A stretch of 64,000 nucleotides of DNA from Planctomyces sp. SH-PL14 (GTDB taxonomy: Bacteria > Planctomycetota > Planctomycetia > Planctomycetales > Planctomycetaceae), in assembly GCF_001610835.1 (NCBI RefSeq), contig NZ_CP011270.1, forward strand, positions 6,342,001-6,406,000, in the 5' to 3' direction. The notes under the pieces were generated by a model, which saw only the letters and a list, made by a program, of their open reading frames with translations, had not been told where the DNA came from and made no database searches. The first letter of the stretch is position 1. Every line of letters starts with the position of its first letter. A program made the translations under genes and the position numbers. Shown here one piece after another: positions 25,604 through 34,816 of this stretch.

Positions 25604-26536
25604 ATGCTGACGGCTTTACTCATCTATTTGCTCCTCGGTCCGCAGGAAACGGCGCCGGCTGTCCCCCCTCCGCCGCCGCTGGCGAGGCTCGAAACCGACT
25701 TCCATGTAACACCCTTCGACGCGTGGTGGAGAACACTGGACGCTGATCGTGAGGAACGCTGGAAAACCTTCTTTGAGCGGCTCGCCATCCTGCCTCTGGA
25801 TACAAATGGCAGGGCGGAGGGGCCGGCCCCTCCTCTGCCGTCGGGGGTCGCACCAAGCCTGGAACTTTGGGCTCACTTCAACCGGCCGGCTCTCCGTCAA
25901 CGCGTCCGGTTCCGCCGTTACATCTATGACTCAGTGTTCGGAGTCGAAACCCGGGCGGAGGGGGAAATGTTCTGGGACGAGAACTCCGTTCGTCTCGATT
26001 TCCGCGCGCCGCGAAACTTGCCCAAAGGGGGCGAGACCGAGACTCGCCAGGATCGGACCGGCCGGCCCTACAAGATTGCGGCGAGCGGCGCGGAATCGTA
26101 TGTGGTTCGAGGCCGGTCCATGATCACCGTGAATCATGACGCCAAGACCTTCGACCGATGCGAGGCTCCGCCGCTGTGGCTGTCTGGCCTCTATTCTCTA
26201 CCCGCTTCACCGTTCCATGAGTTTCGTGCTGCCGATCGGGCCAAGACCTTCGCGATCACAACGGGGCCCAAACAAGACCCTAAGCGGCAAATCCATCTGA
26301 AGCTCGAAGGCCTGTGGAGAGCCTGGCACCAGAACTATCGCACGGTCGAGGTCCTGCTCGACGCCAAGACGGGACGTCCGCTGGCGATGAGGGTGATCGA
26401 TCCGGGCGAAACGAGAGAGACGGTTTACGTGTACGAGGACTTCCAGCGCGGGGGCGAGGGGGAAGTCTGGGATGGGGACCCTTTCGACCCGGACCTGGCT
26501 GGCTATGCCGGCACCGTGCTCAGTGTGGCGCGCTGA
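25604..26536 (+). CDS. Secreted protein of unknown function, paralogue 2 of a tandem pair
   Basis: 310 residues from ATG 25604, preceded by GGGAGGG. The leader is MLTALLIYLLLGPQETAPA. It matches paralogue 1 along its whole length: FNRPALRQRVRFRRYIYDSV, GVETRAEGEMFWDENSVRLD, SYVVRGRSMITVNHDAKTFD and KTGRPLAMRVIDPG, ending in VYVYEDFQRGGEGEVWDGDP. The pair therefore arose by tandem duplication and has diverged considerably. The 102-bp gap allows one transcript. Its last 17 bp overlap the convergent YfhO-like gene. Confidence 0.8.
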   Translation: MLTALLIYLLLGPQETAPAVPPPPPLARLETDFHVTPFDAWWRTLDADREERWKTFFERLAILPLDTNGRAEGPAPPLPSGVAPSLELWAHFNRPALRQRVRFRRYIYDSVFGVETRAEGEMFWDENSVRLDFRAPRNLPKGGETETRQDRTGRPYKIAASGAESYVVRGRSMITVNHDAKTFDRCEAPPLWLSGLYSLPASPFHEFRAADRAKTFAITTGPKQDPKRQIHLKLEGLWRAWHQNYRTVEVLLDAKTGRPLAMRVIDPGETRETVYVYEDFQRGGEGEVWDGDPFDPDLAGYAGTVLSVAR

Positions 26537-28607
26537 TCACCGAACGTCTCTTGAGACGCACGACTCCGAGGGCGAGCAGTCCGCCGAACGCCGTCGCCGT
26601 ACTGAGGAGGCCTCCCCTGTAAACGCTCCGGGGCCGATAGAGCCACTCGACCGTGTGAACGCCTGCTGGGACTTCGACCGCGCGGAAGCGTTCGAGGGCC
26701 ACTTCCGCGGTCGACGGTTCACCGTCGACGGTGACCGTCCAGCCCGGATAGGCGAGGTCCTTGAGGACGACCTGTCCCGGTGAGGCGAGGTCACATTCGA
26801 GCGTGACGCGGTCGGCCTCATACTTCGCGATCCGGGCCGTTCCCTGAGCTCCCTGGCCGAGTTCCAGTCGCCCCGTCGCGTCGGCTAGCTCGTAGAGATA
26901 GAGCGGCCTGTCGAACTGGCCCCAGGCGCGGTTCAGGAATTCGTCGAAGCCCTGCCAGACGAGCTTCAGCGGCCAGCGGGAACTGTCCCACCGCTTCTGC
27001 CCGAGGACATGCGTGATGCCGGATTCGCGGAACCACCGGACGTGTTCGGCAATCTCTTCGTCCGTCGGCGGACGGTCTTCGGGGAGCTTCGGGGGATTCA
27101 GCTTGGGGGAAAAATACTCGGCGGGGCCGATCCCGAGGTACACGGGGAGCTGCGAGACGCCGAGGATCGTCAGGACGTTCTGGCCGGGGCCGAAGACGCG
27201 GGCCTGCGGCGTCCGCCGGAGGATCTCCCGGACTTCGCTTTTGCTGCGGTACTGGAGCGGCGAGGGGACGGTCACCACGTAGCTGACGTAGGGGACGACG
27301 CGATAGAGGTCGTAGGCCGTGACCCCCATGAGGAGGGTGAGCGCCACGGTCGCGGTGCCGAGGCTGCGTCCGGCGAGGAGGCGGTCGATCCCGGCACCGC
27401 TGGCCAGGGCGATCGAGAAGGCGGTGACCATTCCGTAGCGTCCCGCCCCGCGGAAGAAGCTGAACCCCGGCAGGGCCTTGAGCCAGACCAGTGGCTCCCC
27501 GGTCGCCAGGGCGAGAAAGACCACGCCGAGGACCAGCCACGCCGTCACGACCGTCCAGCGGCGCTCCCGGAAGTGCGTCCAGGCGACCCACAGGGCCAAG
27601 GCCAGCGGGATCAGGCCGCAGTACAGGTGGGCTTCGACGCGGTTCGATCCGCCGAGGACCGTGTCGGGGTTGGTCTCATCGTTGAACCACATCCACGGAG
27701 CGGCAATGTGGCTGAGGTACGGGACCGGGATCCGGCCGTAGAGCGGGTTGTGTTCGCTCGAGAAATCGAACCGCTGGCTCCGCTCGCGGAGTTCGAGCGT
27801 CGGCAGGATCTGGACGGCGGCGAGCAGGAACCCGACGGCGATCGCGGCCAGCAATCCGGACGATGTCAGAAGACGGTCCCGCCATCCGTTCGGCGCAGAG
27901 GCGGGAGGGGCCGTGGAGGCCGGAGCTTCGACTTCGGGAACCAGGGCCGGGCGGAGGAGGGCGTAGCCAACGACCGCCAGGAGCGTGATGAAGGCCAGGT
28001 GGAAGTGGCCTGCGAACAGGAAGACCGCGAGCAGGATCGCGATCGTGACCAGCCATCGCAGGCGGCGCTGCTGGAGCCAGAACTCCGCGGCCCACAGGAG
28101 GAAGGGGAAATACGCGCCGCCGATGATCGCCCATTCGAGGCAGGCCCGGGCCGGAAACCAGCCGTAGACGAAGACCAGCCCGCAGAAGAGCGAGCCGAAG
28201 GGCAAGAGGCCGAGGCGCCGCGCCAGAAGCCATGTTCCCAGGAACGCGGCTACGGCGTGAAGCAGATGGCTGAGGTTGTAGGCAGTCTGAGTCTCGAACA
28301 GCCGGTACAGGACCAGATGGGGCGGATAGAGGACGCCGGTCTGACTCTCGGCGAGCAGCGGATAGCCCTCGCCGACGAGGTTGTTCCACAGCGGAAACGT
28401 CCCCTGGCGGAACTGGTCCGAAAGGAACGTCTTCTGAGGGTAGAAGTACGGGTAGGTGTCCCCCCCGACGAAGCTCGCTCCGTTCCACAGCGGGGCCCAG
28501 AAGATCCCGGTCAGCAGAATCGCGATTGCCGCGGCGAAGGCACCCGGTGCCCAGGCGGGAGGCACCCACGGTTTCGTCGTCCGGACAGGTCCCCGTTTCG
28601 CCATCAT
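26520..28607 (-). CDS. YfhO-like large membrane protein (glycosyltransferase-C-like)
   Basis: 695 residues with about 11-12 hydrophobic segments through residue 450. These are followed by a soluble region and one terminal membrane segment (about 660-685, SVYRGGLLSTATAFGGLLAL). FVGGDTYPYFYPQKTFLSDQ and GTFPLWNNLVGEGYPLLAES match the first periplasmic loop of YfhO-type proteins, where GT-C enzymes carry an acidic 'GD/DxD'-like motif. The C-terminal half includes LASPGQVVLKDLAYPGWTVT followed by DGEP, also a YfhO hallmark. In Bacilli, YfhO proteins decorate cell-envelope polymers with sugars; the substrate here is unknown. Its end overlaps the convergent gene by 17 bp. Confidence 0.88.
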   Translation of the reverse strand: MMAKRGPVRTTKPWVPPAWAPGAFAAAIAILLTGIFWAPLWNGASFVGGDTYPYFYPQKTFLSDQFRQGTFPLWNNLVGEGYPLLAESQTGVLYPPHLVLYRLFETQTAYNLSHLLHAVAAFLGTWLLARRLGLLPFGSLFCGLVFVYGWFPARACLEWAIIGGAYFPFLLWAAEFWLQQRRLRWLVTIAILLAVFLFAGHFHLAFITLLAVVGYALLRPALVPEVEAPASTAPPASAPNGWRDRLLTSSGLLAAIAVGFLLAAVQILPTLELRERSQRFDFSSEHNPLYGRIPVPYLSHIAAPWMWFNDETNPDTVLGGSNRVEAHLYCGLIPLALALWVAWTHFRERRWTVVTAWLVLGVVFLALATGEPLVWLKALPGFSFFRGAGRYGMVTAFSIALASGAGIDRLLAGRSLGTATVALTLLMGVTAYDLYRVVPYVSYVVTVPSPLQYRSKSEVREILRRTPQARVFGPGQNVLTILGVSQLPVYLGIGPAEYFSPKLNPPKLPEDRPPTDEEIAEHVRWFRESGITHVLGQKRWDSSRWPLKLVWQGFDEFLNRAWGQFDRPLYLYELADATGRLELGQGAQGTARIAKYEADRVTLECDLASPGQVVLKDLAYPGWTVTVDGEPSTAEVALERFRAVEVPAGVHTVEWLYRPRSVYRGGLLSTATAFGGLLALGVVRLKRRSVISAPH

Positions 28608-28811
28608 GCTCTCAGTTCAGGCCGGGAACCCCCGGATTCAAAGAGGGCATTCTCCACGTCGGAGCGGCGAGAGCAAACGGTCGAGCAGTCTTGTCGTCAG
28701 GAGAGGTGAGAAGACCTGGTGCGGGAGAAGAGAACACCGGTCACGGTCGTTCCCAGCGAGGGCCGGAAGCGGAAGAGGTCTGGCTCAGAAAGCCCGGGCG
28801 GATGGCGATGG

Positions 28812-29039
28812 TCAGGGTGAGCGCCAGGAGACGGAAGTCTCGCTCCTGAATGGACTACTGAGCTCTTCATCCGTGTACCGGCCCCCCTGCGTGGAGAAGG
28901 CCAGATGAATGGCGTCCGAAAAGCTGCGCTGCTCGTAGACCATCGATCCCGCGATGTCCAGAGTCGTTTCGCCAGCGATCACGCCGCAGAACAGCGTGGT
29001 CAGAATCACCAGCTCAGCGAATGGGGGAACTCTCATCAT
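28812..29039 (-). CDS. Possible small exported protein
   Basis: 75 residues. Two consecutive ATGs (29039 and 29036) follow a strong GGAGGG site, and the first 23 residues (MMRVPPFAELVILTTLFCGV, then IAG) look like a signal peptide. The mature part is short and Ser-rich, with no recognised motif. The gene lies between the tRNA-Glu terminator and the YfhO-like gene on the same strand. The ribosome site and leader favour a real gene; the lack of any family makes it uncertain. Confidence 0.45.
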   Translation of the reverse strand: MMRVPPFAELVILTTLFCGVIAGETTLDIAGSMVYEQRSFSDAIHLAFSTQGGRYTDEELSSPFRSETSVSWRSP

Positions 29040-29294
29040 GAGACCCTCCGGAAAAATGGAATACTCAAATATTAACTACGGCTTCATGAGTTGTGAACAC
29101 AGGAAATCCTACCGATGCAATCGGCGGGCCGGAAGTCGCCGTGAATTGCCGAAGGAAGCGGGGATCGCGGCGGGAATGCACGGCCCGGACACGTCGTACG
29201 ACGAAGAAGAGATCGCGGGCCTTCGAGAACGAAGAGCTCCGGCGGTTGACGGCGCCCGCGTGATTTCGCGGAGAGAAAACGCCGCCGGCAAATG

Positions 29295-29331
29295 AAAAAA
29301 CGCCCGCTGCCTAGAGGGGCAGCGGGCGCTC
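29295..29331 (-). terminator. Rho-independent terminator of tRNA-Glu
   Basis: On the minus strand, CGCCCGCTGCC / GGCAGCGGGCG around a short loop (CCTCTA region) is followed by TTTTTT. It starts eight bases after the mature tRNA 3' end. Confidence 0.9.
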
Positions 29332-29338
29332 TCGAAAG

Positions 29339-29411
29339 TGACCCCACGGGGATTCGAACCCCGGTACTCAGACTGAAAATCTGATGTCCTGGGCCTCTAG
29401 ACGATGGGGCC
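29339..29411 (-). tRNA. tRNA-Glu (anticodon TTC)
   Basis: 73 nt on the minus strand. The acceptor stem is GGCCCCA / TGGGGTC with discriminator A. The D-arm contains the Glu-typical TCGTCTAGAGGCCCAGGACA. The anticodon stem TCAGA / TCTGA encloses loop TTTTCAG, giving anticodon TTC. The T-arm is CCGGGGTTCGAATCCCCG. The 3' CCA is not encoded (the next bases are CTT), so CCA must be added after transcription. It is the only tRNA gene seen in the window. Confidence 0.95.
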
Positions 29412-29704
29412 GTCGTGTGCCCAAACTTTAGTGGCTGCCCGCTCTCTGTCAACGACGCGTGAACACGGTTTCCCGCATTGGCGTGCGACTCGGACGGACA
29501 GATCCCATTCTGTCGGCGACCGCCGGTTTTCCGTCGCAGATCCATCCAGTTTGGCTGGTGGATTCGCGGCGGATCGGACGATCGTGGGCCGGTCCCCCGT
29601 GGTTCGGCCGGACAGTCACCGCGAATTGAATCGTTCTGTTAAGATTCCGGGGGATCCACCGACCGGTCCCAATCCCGTCCCTCACTCCGTCACAAAGGTT
29701 CCGC

Positions 29705-31363
29705 ATGCGTCTGGCACTGGCTCAGCTCAACCCGACCGTCGGCGACCTGCAGGGGAATGCCGACCGGCTGGCGGCCGTCGTCGGACAGGCGCAATCGGAC
29801 CAGGCGGAACTGGTCGTCACCCCCGAGCTGTACATCAGCGGCTATCCGCCCAAGGACCTGCTGCTCCGCGCGGGATTCGTCGAGCACTGCGATGAGGTGG
29901 TCGAAGAACTCGCGACGCGGTTCCGCAGCGGTCCCGCCGTCCTCGTCGGGCATCCGACCGCCCGCAAGGTCCCCGAGGGACGGATCGCGAACGCTGCGAG
30001 CCTGCTGGCCGGCGGAAAGATCGTGGCGACCGTTCAGAAGATGCTTCTCCCGAACTACGACGTCTTCGACGAGCGGCGGTATTTCCGCCCGGCCGAGTAC
30101 GTCGCCCCGATCGAGTACGACGGCTGGAAGCTCGGGATCCACATCTGTGAAGACGCGTGGTGGAAGGAGCCGGAGACCTCCTACCACATCGACCCCCGGC
30201 CATTCCCCGATCCGGTCGAAGAACTGGCGGCGCTCGGCGTGGACGTCTTCATCAATCTCTCGGCCAGCCCCTTTGAGGTCGGGAAGCCGGGCCGGCGGTA
30301 CCGGCTGCTGGGCCGCCACGTTGCCCGGCACGAGCACCCCTTTGTCTTCGTCAACCAGGTCGGCGGAAACGACGATCTGATCTTCGACGGCAACAGCCTC
30401 GTCCTCGACCGCGCCGGCGGTGTCGTCTGGCAGGGGAAGGGGTTTGACGTCGACTACCGGGTGGTCGATCTCGAAGACCTGGGGCCGGTCCACTCCCTCC
30501 GCCACGACTCGCGCGAGGGAACGATCCTCGATGCCCTGGTCCTGGGCCTGCGGGACTACATGCGGAAGTGCGGGTTCCGCGACTGTGTGCTCGGCCTCTC
30601 GGGGGGGATCGACAGCGCGCTCGCCTGCTACATCGCCGCCAAGGCGGTCGGGCCGGAGCATGTCCACGGCCTCCTGATGCCGAGCCGCTACAGCAGCCGG
30701 CACAGTGTCGACGACGCCATGGCGCTCGCCAAGGCGCTCGGGGTCGACGCTCAGGTGATTCCGATCGACGCGGTCCACCGTTCCTATGAGACGCTGGAAA
30801 CGATCGGCGAGGATCTCTCCTCGCAGCCGCAGGGGCTGGCGGACCAGAACCTCCAGGCCCGGGTCCGCGGCGCGATCGTGATGACCCGCAGCAACCGCTA
30901 CAACTGGCTCGCCCTGGCGACGGGGAACAAGAGCGAGCTCGCGGTCGGCTACTGCACGCTCTACGGCGACATGTGCGGCGGCTTCGCCGTCCTGAGCGAC
31001 CTCTTCAAGCGGGACGTCTATGCGGTCTCCCGCTACGTCAACGAGCGCGAGGGGCGGGAGGTCATCCCCTACAGCACCATCGAAAAGGCTCCGAGCGCTG
31101 AGCTGGCCCCGAACCAGTTCGACCAGGACACGCTCCCGCCATACCCGATCCTCGACGGCATCCTCGAAGGGCTGATCGAGCGCGAGGAGTCCGTGAAGAT
31201 CCTCAGCGAAAAGTTCCCGGCCGAGGTCGTGAAGTGGGTGGCGGTGCGGCTCGACCGCAACGAGTTCAAGCGGCGGCAGATGGCCCCGGGGATCAAGCTC
31301 TCGGAGCGGGCCTTCGGAACCGGCCGCCGCATGCCGATGGCGGCACGGATCGCATACGAGTGA
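29705..31363 (+). CDS. nadE: Glutamine-dependent NAD+ synthetase
   Basis: 552 residues, a two-domain enzyme that makes NAD+ from nicotinate adenine dinucleotide and ATP with ammonia from glutamine. The N-terminal nitrilase-type amidase (about 1-260) shows the catalytic Glu in [18 protein letters not shown], Lys in [18 protein letters not shown], and Cys in [11 protein letters not shown]. The C-terminal synthetase (about 270-552) has the ATP-pyrophosphatase P-loop [11 protein letters not shown] and [20 protein letters not shown], and a typical ending with [20 protein letters not shown]. Start ATG 29705 follows AAAGG. The gene is alone, with about 290 bp of spacer upstream, shared divergently with tRNA-Glu. 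Confidence 0.97.
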   Translation: MRLALAQLNPTVGDLQGNADRLAAVVGQAQSDQAELVVTPELYISGYPPKDLLLRAGFVEHCDEVVEELATRFRSGPAVLVGHPTARKVPEGRIANAASLLAGGKIVATVQKMLLPNYDVFDERRYFRPAEYVAPIEYDGWKLGIHICEDAWWKEPETSYHIDPRPFPDPVEELAALGVDVFINLSASPFEVGKPGRRYRLLGRHVARHEHPFVFVNQVGGNDDLIFDGNSLVLDRAGGVVWQGKGFDVDYRVVDLEDLGPVHSLRHDSREGTILDALVLGLRDYMRKCGFRDCVLGLSGGIDSALACYIAAKAVGPEHVHGLLMPSRYSSRHSVDDAMALAKALGVDAQVIPIDAVHRSYETLETIGEDLSSQPQGLADQNLQARVRGAIVMTRSNRYNWLALATGNKSELAVGYCTLYGDMCGGFAVLSDLFKRDVYAVSRYVNEREGREVIPYSTIEKAPSAELAPNQFDQDTLPPYPILDGILEGLIEREESVKILSEKFPAEVVKWVAVRLDRNEFKRRQMAPGIKLSERAFGTGRRMPMAARIAYE

Positions 31364-31379
31364 GGCGAACCGGACAGGT

Positions 31380-31946
31380 TTAAGAGCGGTGCGGCGGAAA
31401 GAGCGAGTCGACGCGGCACTGGAAACCGGGCAGCACGTCGTTCCCCGTGAGGGTCTGCGACGACGTGAGGTGATCGATCCGGCCCGATCGGTCGTACGCG
31501 ACGATCGTTCGGCTCTCGGGGCTGATGACCCAGATCAGGAGCACGCCGGCGTCGAGGTATTCGTAGACCTTGCGCTCGACTTCGTAATAGGCGTCATGCG
31601 GTGAGACGACCTCAACGACCAGCTCCGGTGCGATCGGGCAGTAGCCCTGCGGGAAGAGATCCGGCTTGAACCGCGCCGCACTGAAGTAACAGGCGTCCGG
31701 CTTGCGGATGCGGTCCGAATCGTCCGGGAAGCAGCGAAGCTGCAGTCCGTCCGCGAAGGCCACGCCGCGACCATCGACCCTGGCGTACTCCCGGAGGAGG
31801 CTGGCGATTTCGAGGCAGATCCAGGCGGACTCGTTGCTCATGCGGTCCTCGACCAGCTGTCCGTCCACGAGTTCGAAGTGATCGCCGTCCGGCATCTTGA
31901 GCAGATCGTCCGGCGTGACTCGCGGCGGGCTGGCTGTCGAAGCCAT
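31380..31946 (-). CDS. Uma2-family (PD-(D/E)XK-like) protein
   Basis: 188 residues. TPDDLLKMPDGDHFELVDGQ is the Uma2 opening ('xxELVDGxL'). The restriction-endonuclease-like core is IRKPDACYFSAAR (Asp), ELVVEVVSPHDAYYEVERKV (Glu) and the following Lys; VEYLDAGVLLIWVISPESR-like sequence completes it. The biological role of Uma2 proteins is unknown; they are often multicopy in planctomycetes and cyanobacteria. Its start lies only 3 bp after the nuoC stop, so it is probably translated from the nuo transcript, which is an odd partner for complex I genes. Confidence 0.9.
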   Translation of the reverse strand: MASTASPPRVTPDDLLKMPDGDHFELVDGQLVEDRMSNESAWICLEIASLLREYARVDGRGVAFADGLQLRCFPDDSDRIRKPDACYFSAARFKPDLFPQGYCPIAPELVVEVVSPHDAYYEVERKVYEYLDAGVLLIWVISPESRTIVAYDRSGRIDHLTSSQTLTGNDVLPGFQCRVDSLFPPHRS

Positions 31947-31949
31947 GCG

Positions 31950-32435
31950 CTAGCTCTCGGAGCGGGTGATGACCGGGAAGTTGTGGCGCTCGCCGCGGCC
32001 CTTGAGCGGGTAGTCCTTGCGGAGCGGGTAGGACGTGAATTCTTCGGGCATCAGGATCCGGCGGAGGTCCGGGTGGCCGGCAAAGGTGATGCCGAACATG
32101 TCGAACACTTCCCGCTCCATCCAGTCGGCCCCGCGCCACAGGTTCGTGGCGGTTGGGAGCGTCGGGTTCGGCTCGTTGACGTGCGTCTTCACAACGAGCC
32201 GCTCGCCGGTCTCTGTGCTCAGGACGCAGTAGACGACGCCGAAGCGGTCCGTCGCCCCTTCGTACTCCAGGTAGTCGACGGCGGTGATGTCGACGAGCAT
32301 GTCGAAGCCGTGCTGCTCCTTGAGCGTGGTCAGGAGCGCGTGAGCCTTGTCGGCCGCGACGACAACCCGCACGTTGTCACGGAACTGGCTCGTGGTGGCC
32401 TGAAACTGATCGAGGAGCGGCTGGAGGTTCAACAT
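31950..32435 (-). CDS. nuoC: NADH-quinone oxidoreductase subunit C
   Basis: 161 residues of the 30-kDa subunit of respiratory complex I, part of the peripheral arm at the membrane surface. The motif [20 protein letters not shown] followed by the signature [20 protein letters not shown], then [10 protein letters not shown] and [15 protein letters not shown], is diagnostic. The C-terminal NuoD fusion found in some bacteria is absent. It is third in the nuoA-nuoB-nuoC order and is followed by the Uma2 gene at 3 bp. Confidence 0.97.
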   Translation of the reverse strand: MLNLQPLLDQFQATTSQFRDNVRVVVAADKAHALLTTLKEQHGFDMLVDITAVDYLEYEGATDRFGVVYCVLSTETGERLVVKTHVNEPNPTLPTATNLWRGADWMEREVFDMFGITFAGHPDLRRILMPEEFTSYPLRKDYPLKGRGERHNFPVITRSES

Positions 32436-32515
32436 GGGGAGTTGTCAGTGGTCGGTCGTCAGTTTCAGTCGGCGGCGGCGCGGGCAGTGGAGCGTTGGGC
32501 GGCAGGCCTTGTGTT

Positions 32516-33130
32516 CTAGCCGAGCTTCGGCGGCTGGAAGATTTCGAGCCCTTCGACCAGGGCCGCTTCCTTGGCGCGGCGGATTTCGTCGAGGTCGAGC
32601 GGCACGGGGCCGGTGGCCTGCGTGCGGTGGGCGAACTCGCGGCCGTCGAACGTGCCGGTGTTCATGATCTTGCTCTGCATCTCGATCAGAGCGGCGATGA
32701 GCTGTTCCGGACGCGGCGGGCAGCCGGGGATGTAGAGGTCGACCGGGATGAAGCGGTCCACACCCTGAACGACGGCGTAGGTGTCGAACACCCCGCCGGT
32801 GCAGGCACAGGCGCCCATCGAGATACACCACTTCGGTTCGGGCATCTGGAGCCAGATCCGCTGGAGAACCGGGAGCATCTTCATCGCGACCCGGCCGGCG
32901 ACGATCATGAGGTCGCACTGGCGAGGGGAGAACCGCATCACCTCGGCGCCGAAGCGGGCGAGGTCGAACCGGCTGGAGGCGGTCGCCATCAGTTCGATGC
33001 CGCAGCAGGCGGTGGCGAAGGGCATCGGCCACAGGCTGTTCGAGCGGGCCCAGTTGGCGGCGGCGTCGATGGTCGTCAGGAAGACGTTGTCGGGCAGGCC
33101 GGAACGGGAGTTGGTGGTGCTGTCGACCAT
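32516..33130 (-). CDS. nuoB: NADH-quinone oxidoreductase subunit B
   Basis: 204 residues from ATG 33130; an upstream TTG extends the frame by 22 codons of Arg/Pro-rich, unlikely sequence. NuoB carries iron-sulfur cluster N2, the last electron carrier before quinone. Its four Cys ligands are visible: the CC pair in [11 protein letters not shown], one in [12 protein letters not shown], and one in [12 protein letters not shown]. The cluster-pocket sequence [20 protein letters not shown] is also canonical. It is separated from nuoC by 80 bp and from nuoA by 184 bp, unusually loose for complex I genes. Confidence 0.97.
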   Translation of the reverse strand: MVDSTTNSRSGLPDNVFLTTIDAAANWARSNSLWPMPFATACCGIELMATASSRFDLARFGAEVMRFSPRQCDLMIVAGRVAMKMLPVLQRIWLQMPEPKWCISMGACACTGGVFDTYAVVQGVDRFIPVDLYIPGCPPRPEQLIAALIEMQSKIMNTGTFDGREFAHRTQATGPVPLDLDEIRRAKEAALVEGLEIFQPPKLG

Positions 33131-33314
33131 GGGGAGCCTGGGGGCTGGGGCCCGGAGCCTGCGGCCGGGAGCCACAGGCGGGGCCTTCAATTTCAATGTT
33201 CGCTAGTCGAATTGTACCGGACGGGGCAGCGGAATCGGCATCGCTTTTCGTCGTGGCCTGATCCCGTCGTCTTCTCTGGGCCCGGGGCACTTGTCCCTGC
33301 GCCCTACTCCAACT

Positions 33315-33689
33315 TTACCGCCACTTGAACACACCCTTGCGCCACGCATAAACGTAGGCAATGACGAGCGTGGCCATGAAGACGAGCATGATGCCGAAGA
33401 CGGTGCCGCGGAGCTCGATCGGGATTCCCCCTTCGCCGGTGTATGCGCTCACCGCCCAGGGGTAGAGGAACAGGAGTTCCACGTCGAACACGAGGAACAG
33501 GATCGCGACGAGATAGAACTTGACGTCGAACGGCTGGCGGGCGTCGCCGATCGGGTCCATTCCGGACTCGTACGGCATGTCCTTGACGGGCGTGTGCTTC
33601 GTCGGACCGATGATGTGGGTCAGGATCAGGTTCGTCAGCACGAATCCGATCAGGACGCCGATGTAGACGAGAATCGGGGGAATCGACAT
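33315..33689 (-). CDS. nuoA: NADH-quinone oxidoreductase subunit A
   Basis: 124 residues with three membrane segments, at about residues 6-27, 63-85 and 95-117. The conserved loop KDMPYESGMDPIGDARQPFD matches the NuoA signature (YECGxxP...R..F) that lines the quinone site; the usual Cys in this loop is Ser here. FDVKFYLVAILFLVFDVELL is also typical. It is first gene of the minus-strand nuoA-B-C-uma2 run. Confidence 0.95.
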   Translation of the reverse strand: MSIPPILVYIGVLIGFVLTNLILTHIIGPTKHTPVKDMPYESGMDPIGDARQPFDVKFYLVAILFLVFDVELLFLYPWAVSAYTGEGGIPIELRGTVFGIMLVFMATLVIAYVYAWRKGVFKWR

Positions 33690-33896
33690 CCGTCACCCAA
33701 GTCGCATGCAAACAATACTTTAGGACGACTTCGGCGGTGAGCGGACCACCATCGTCGGCGTGCGATGCTAGGGGAAGGGGCCGTGGGGTTCAAGCGGGGG
33801 TTGCTGGCGTCCCGCCGGGGAGAAGCGTCAGGAGCCAAGTATCAAGTAACAGTAATGTTGAATCGCCCACTGATGACTGAAAACTGACGACTCCCC

Positions 33897-34733
33897 TCAA
33901 ATTCCATCGCCGTCGTAGAACTCGTGCTGGAAGCACTGGTTCATTTCCAGGGCAGGGCGGGCGACTTCGGGGCGGCCGACGACGCGGGCCGGGACCCCGG
34001 CGACGGTCGTGTGCGGGGCGACCGGATCGAGGACGACACTTCCGGCGCCGATCTTGGCTCCTTCGCCGATCACGATGTTTCCCAGGACCTTGGCTCCGGC
34101 GCCGATCAGGACGCCGCAATGCACTTTGGGATGGCGGTCGCCGCAGGACTTGCCCGTTCCGCCGAGGGTGACTTCGTGAAGGATCGAGACGTCGTCTCCG
34201 ACGACGGCCGTTTCACCGATGACGATGCTGGTTCCGTGGTCGAGGAGGATTCCCGAGCCGATGCGGGCCGCGGGGTGGATGTCGACGGCGAAGACTTCGG
34301 AGATCCGGCTCTGCATGTAGACCGCCATCGAGCGGGCGTTGGTCATCCAGAGGTGGTGGGCGACGCGGTAGGCCTGGAGGGCGAGAAAGCCCTTGAAATA
34401 CAGGAAAGGGACCGAAAACTCGCGGGCTGCGGGGTCCCGTTCGCGGACGGCGCGGAGGTCGGCGCGGATCGCTTCACCGATGCGGGGTTCGGCGAAGGCT
34501 TCGTCGAACATCTCCCGGATGGACATTTCCTGGAGGCTGGGGGCGGCGAGTTTGTTGGCGAGGTGGAAGCTGAGAGCGTCTTCGAGGCGGTTGTGTTTGA
34601 GGACGGTGGCGTGGAGGAAGCTGGCCAGCATGGGTGTGCGGGCGACTTCCTCGGCGACTTCGGCGCGGATGGATTGCCAGACGTCGTCGTTTTCGGCGGG
34701 GTTGACGATCGCGAATTTGAGCGAGGTGGACAT
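33897..34733 (-). CDS. cysE: Serine O-acetyltransferase
   Basis: 278 residues. It makes O-acetyl-L-serine from serine and acetyl-CoA, the first step of cysteine synthesis. The N-terminal helical domain (about 10-140) contains FLHATVLKHNRLEDALSFHL. The C-terminal left-handed beta helix (about 145-255) contains hexapeptide repeats and the active-site segment FAVDIHPAARIGSGILLDHG, then TSIVIGETAVVGDDVSILHE and GDRHPKVHCGVLIGAGAKVL. His in LDHG and Asp/His pairs fit CysE. No cysK is adjacent. Repeat copy 6 lies between this gene and the divergent PBP gene. Confidence 0.95.
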   Translation of the reverse strand: MSTSLKFAIVNPAENDDVWQSIRAEVAEEVARTPMLASFLHATVLKHNRLEDALSFHLANKLAAPSLQEMSIREMFDEAFAEPRIGEAIRADLRAVRERDPAAREFSVPFLYFKGFLALQAYRVAHHLWMTNARSMAVYMQSRISEVFAVDIHPAARIGSGILLDHGTSIVIGETAVVGDDVSILHEVTLGGTGKSCGDRHPKVHCGVLIGAGAKVLGNIVIGEGAKIGAGSVVLDPVAPHTTVAGVPARVVGRPEVARPALEMNQCFQHEFYDGDGI

Positions 34734-34816
34734 GCGGCGATTTCCGGGAGAGGGCTCGGAGACACAGTGTATGCATCCGGGGTTCCGCTGTAGAGGACGG
34801 ACGGCTCTCTGGCCTC

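Noticed and set aside
29339-29411. tRNA gene judged incomplete because CCA is not encoded
   Set aside because: All stems and the TTC anticodon loop are intact and a terminator follows; CCA addition after transcription is normal in many bacteria.
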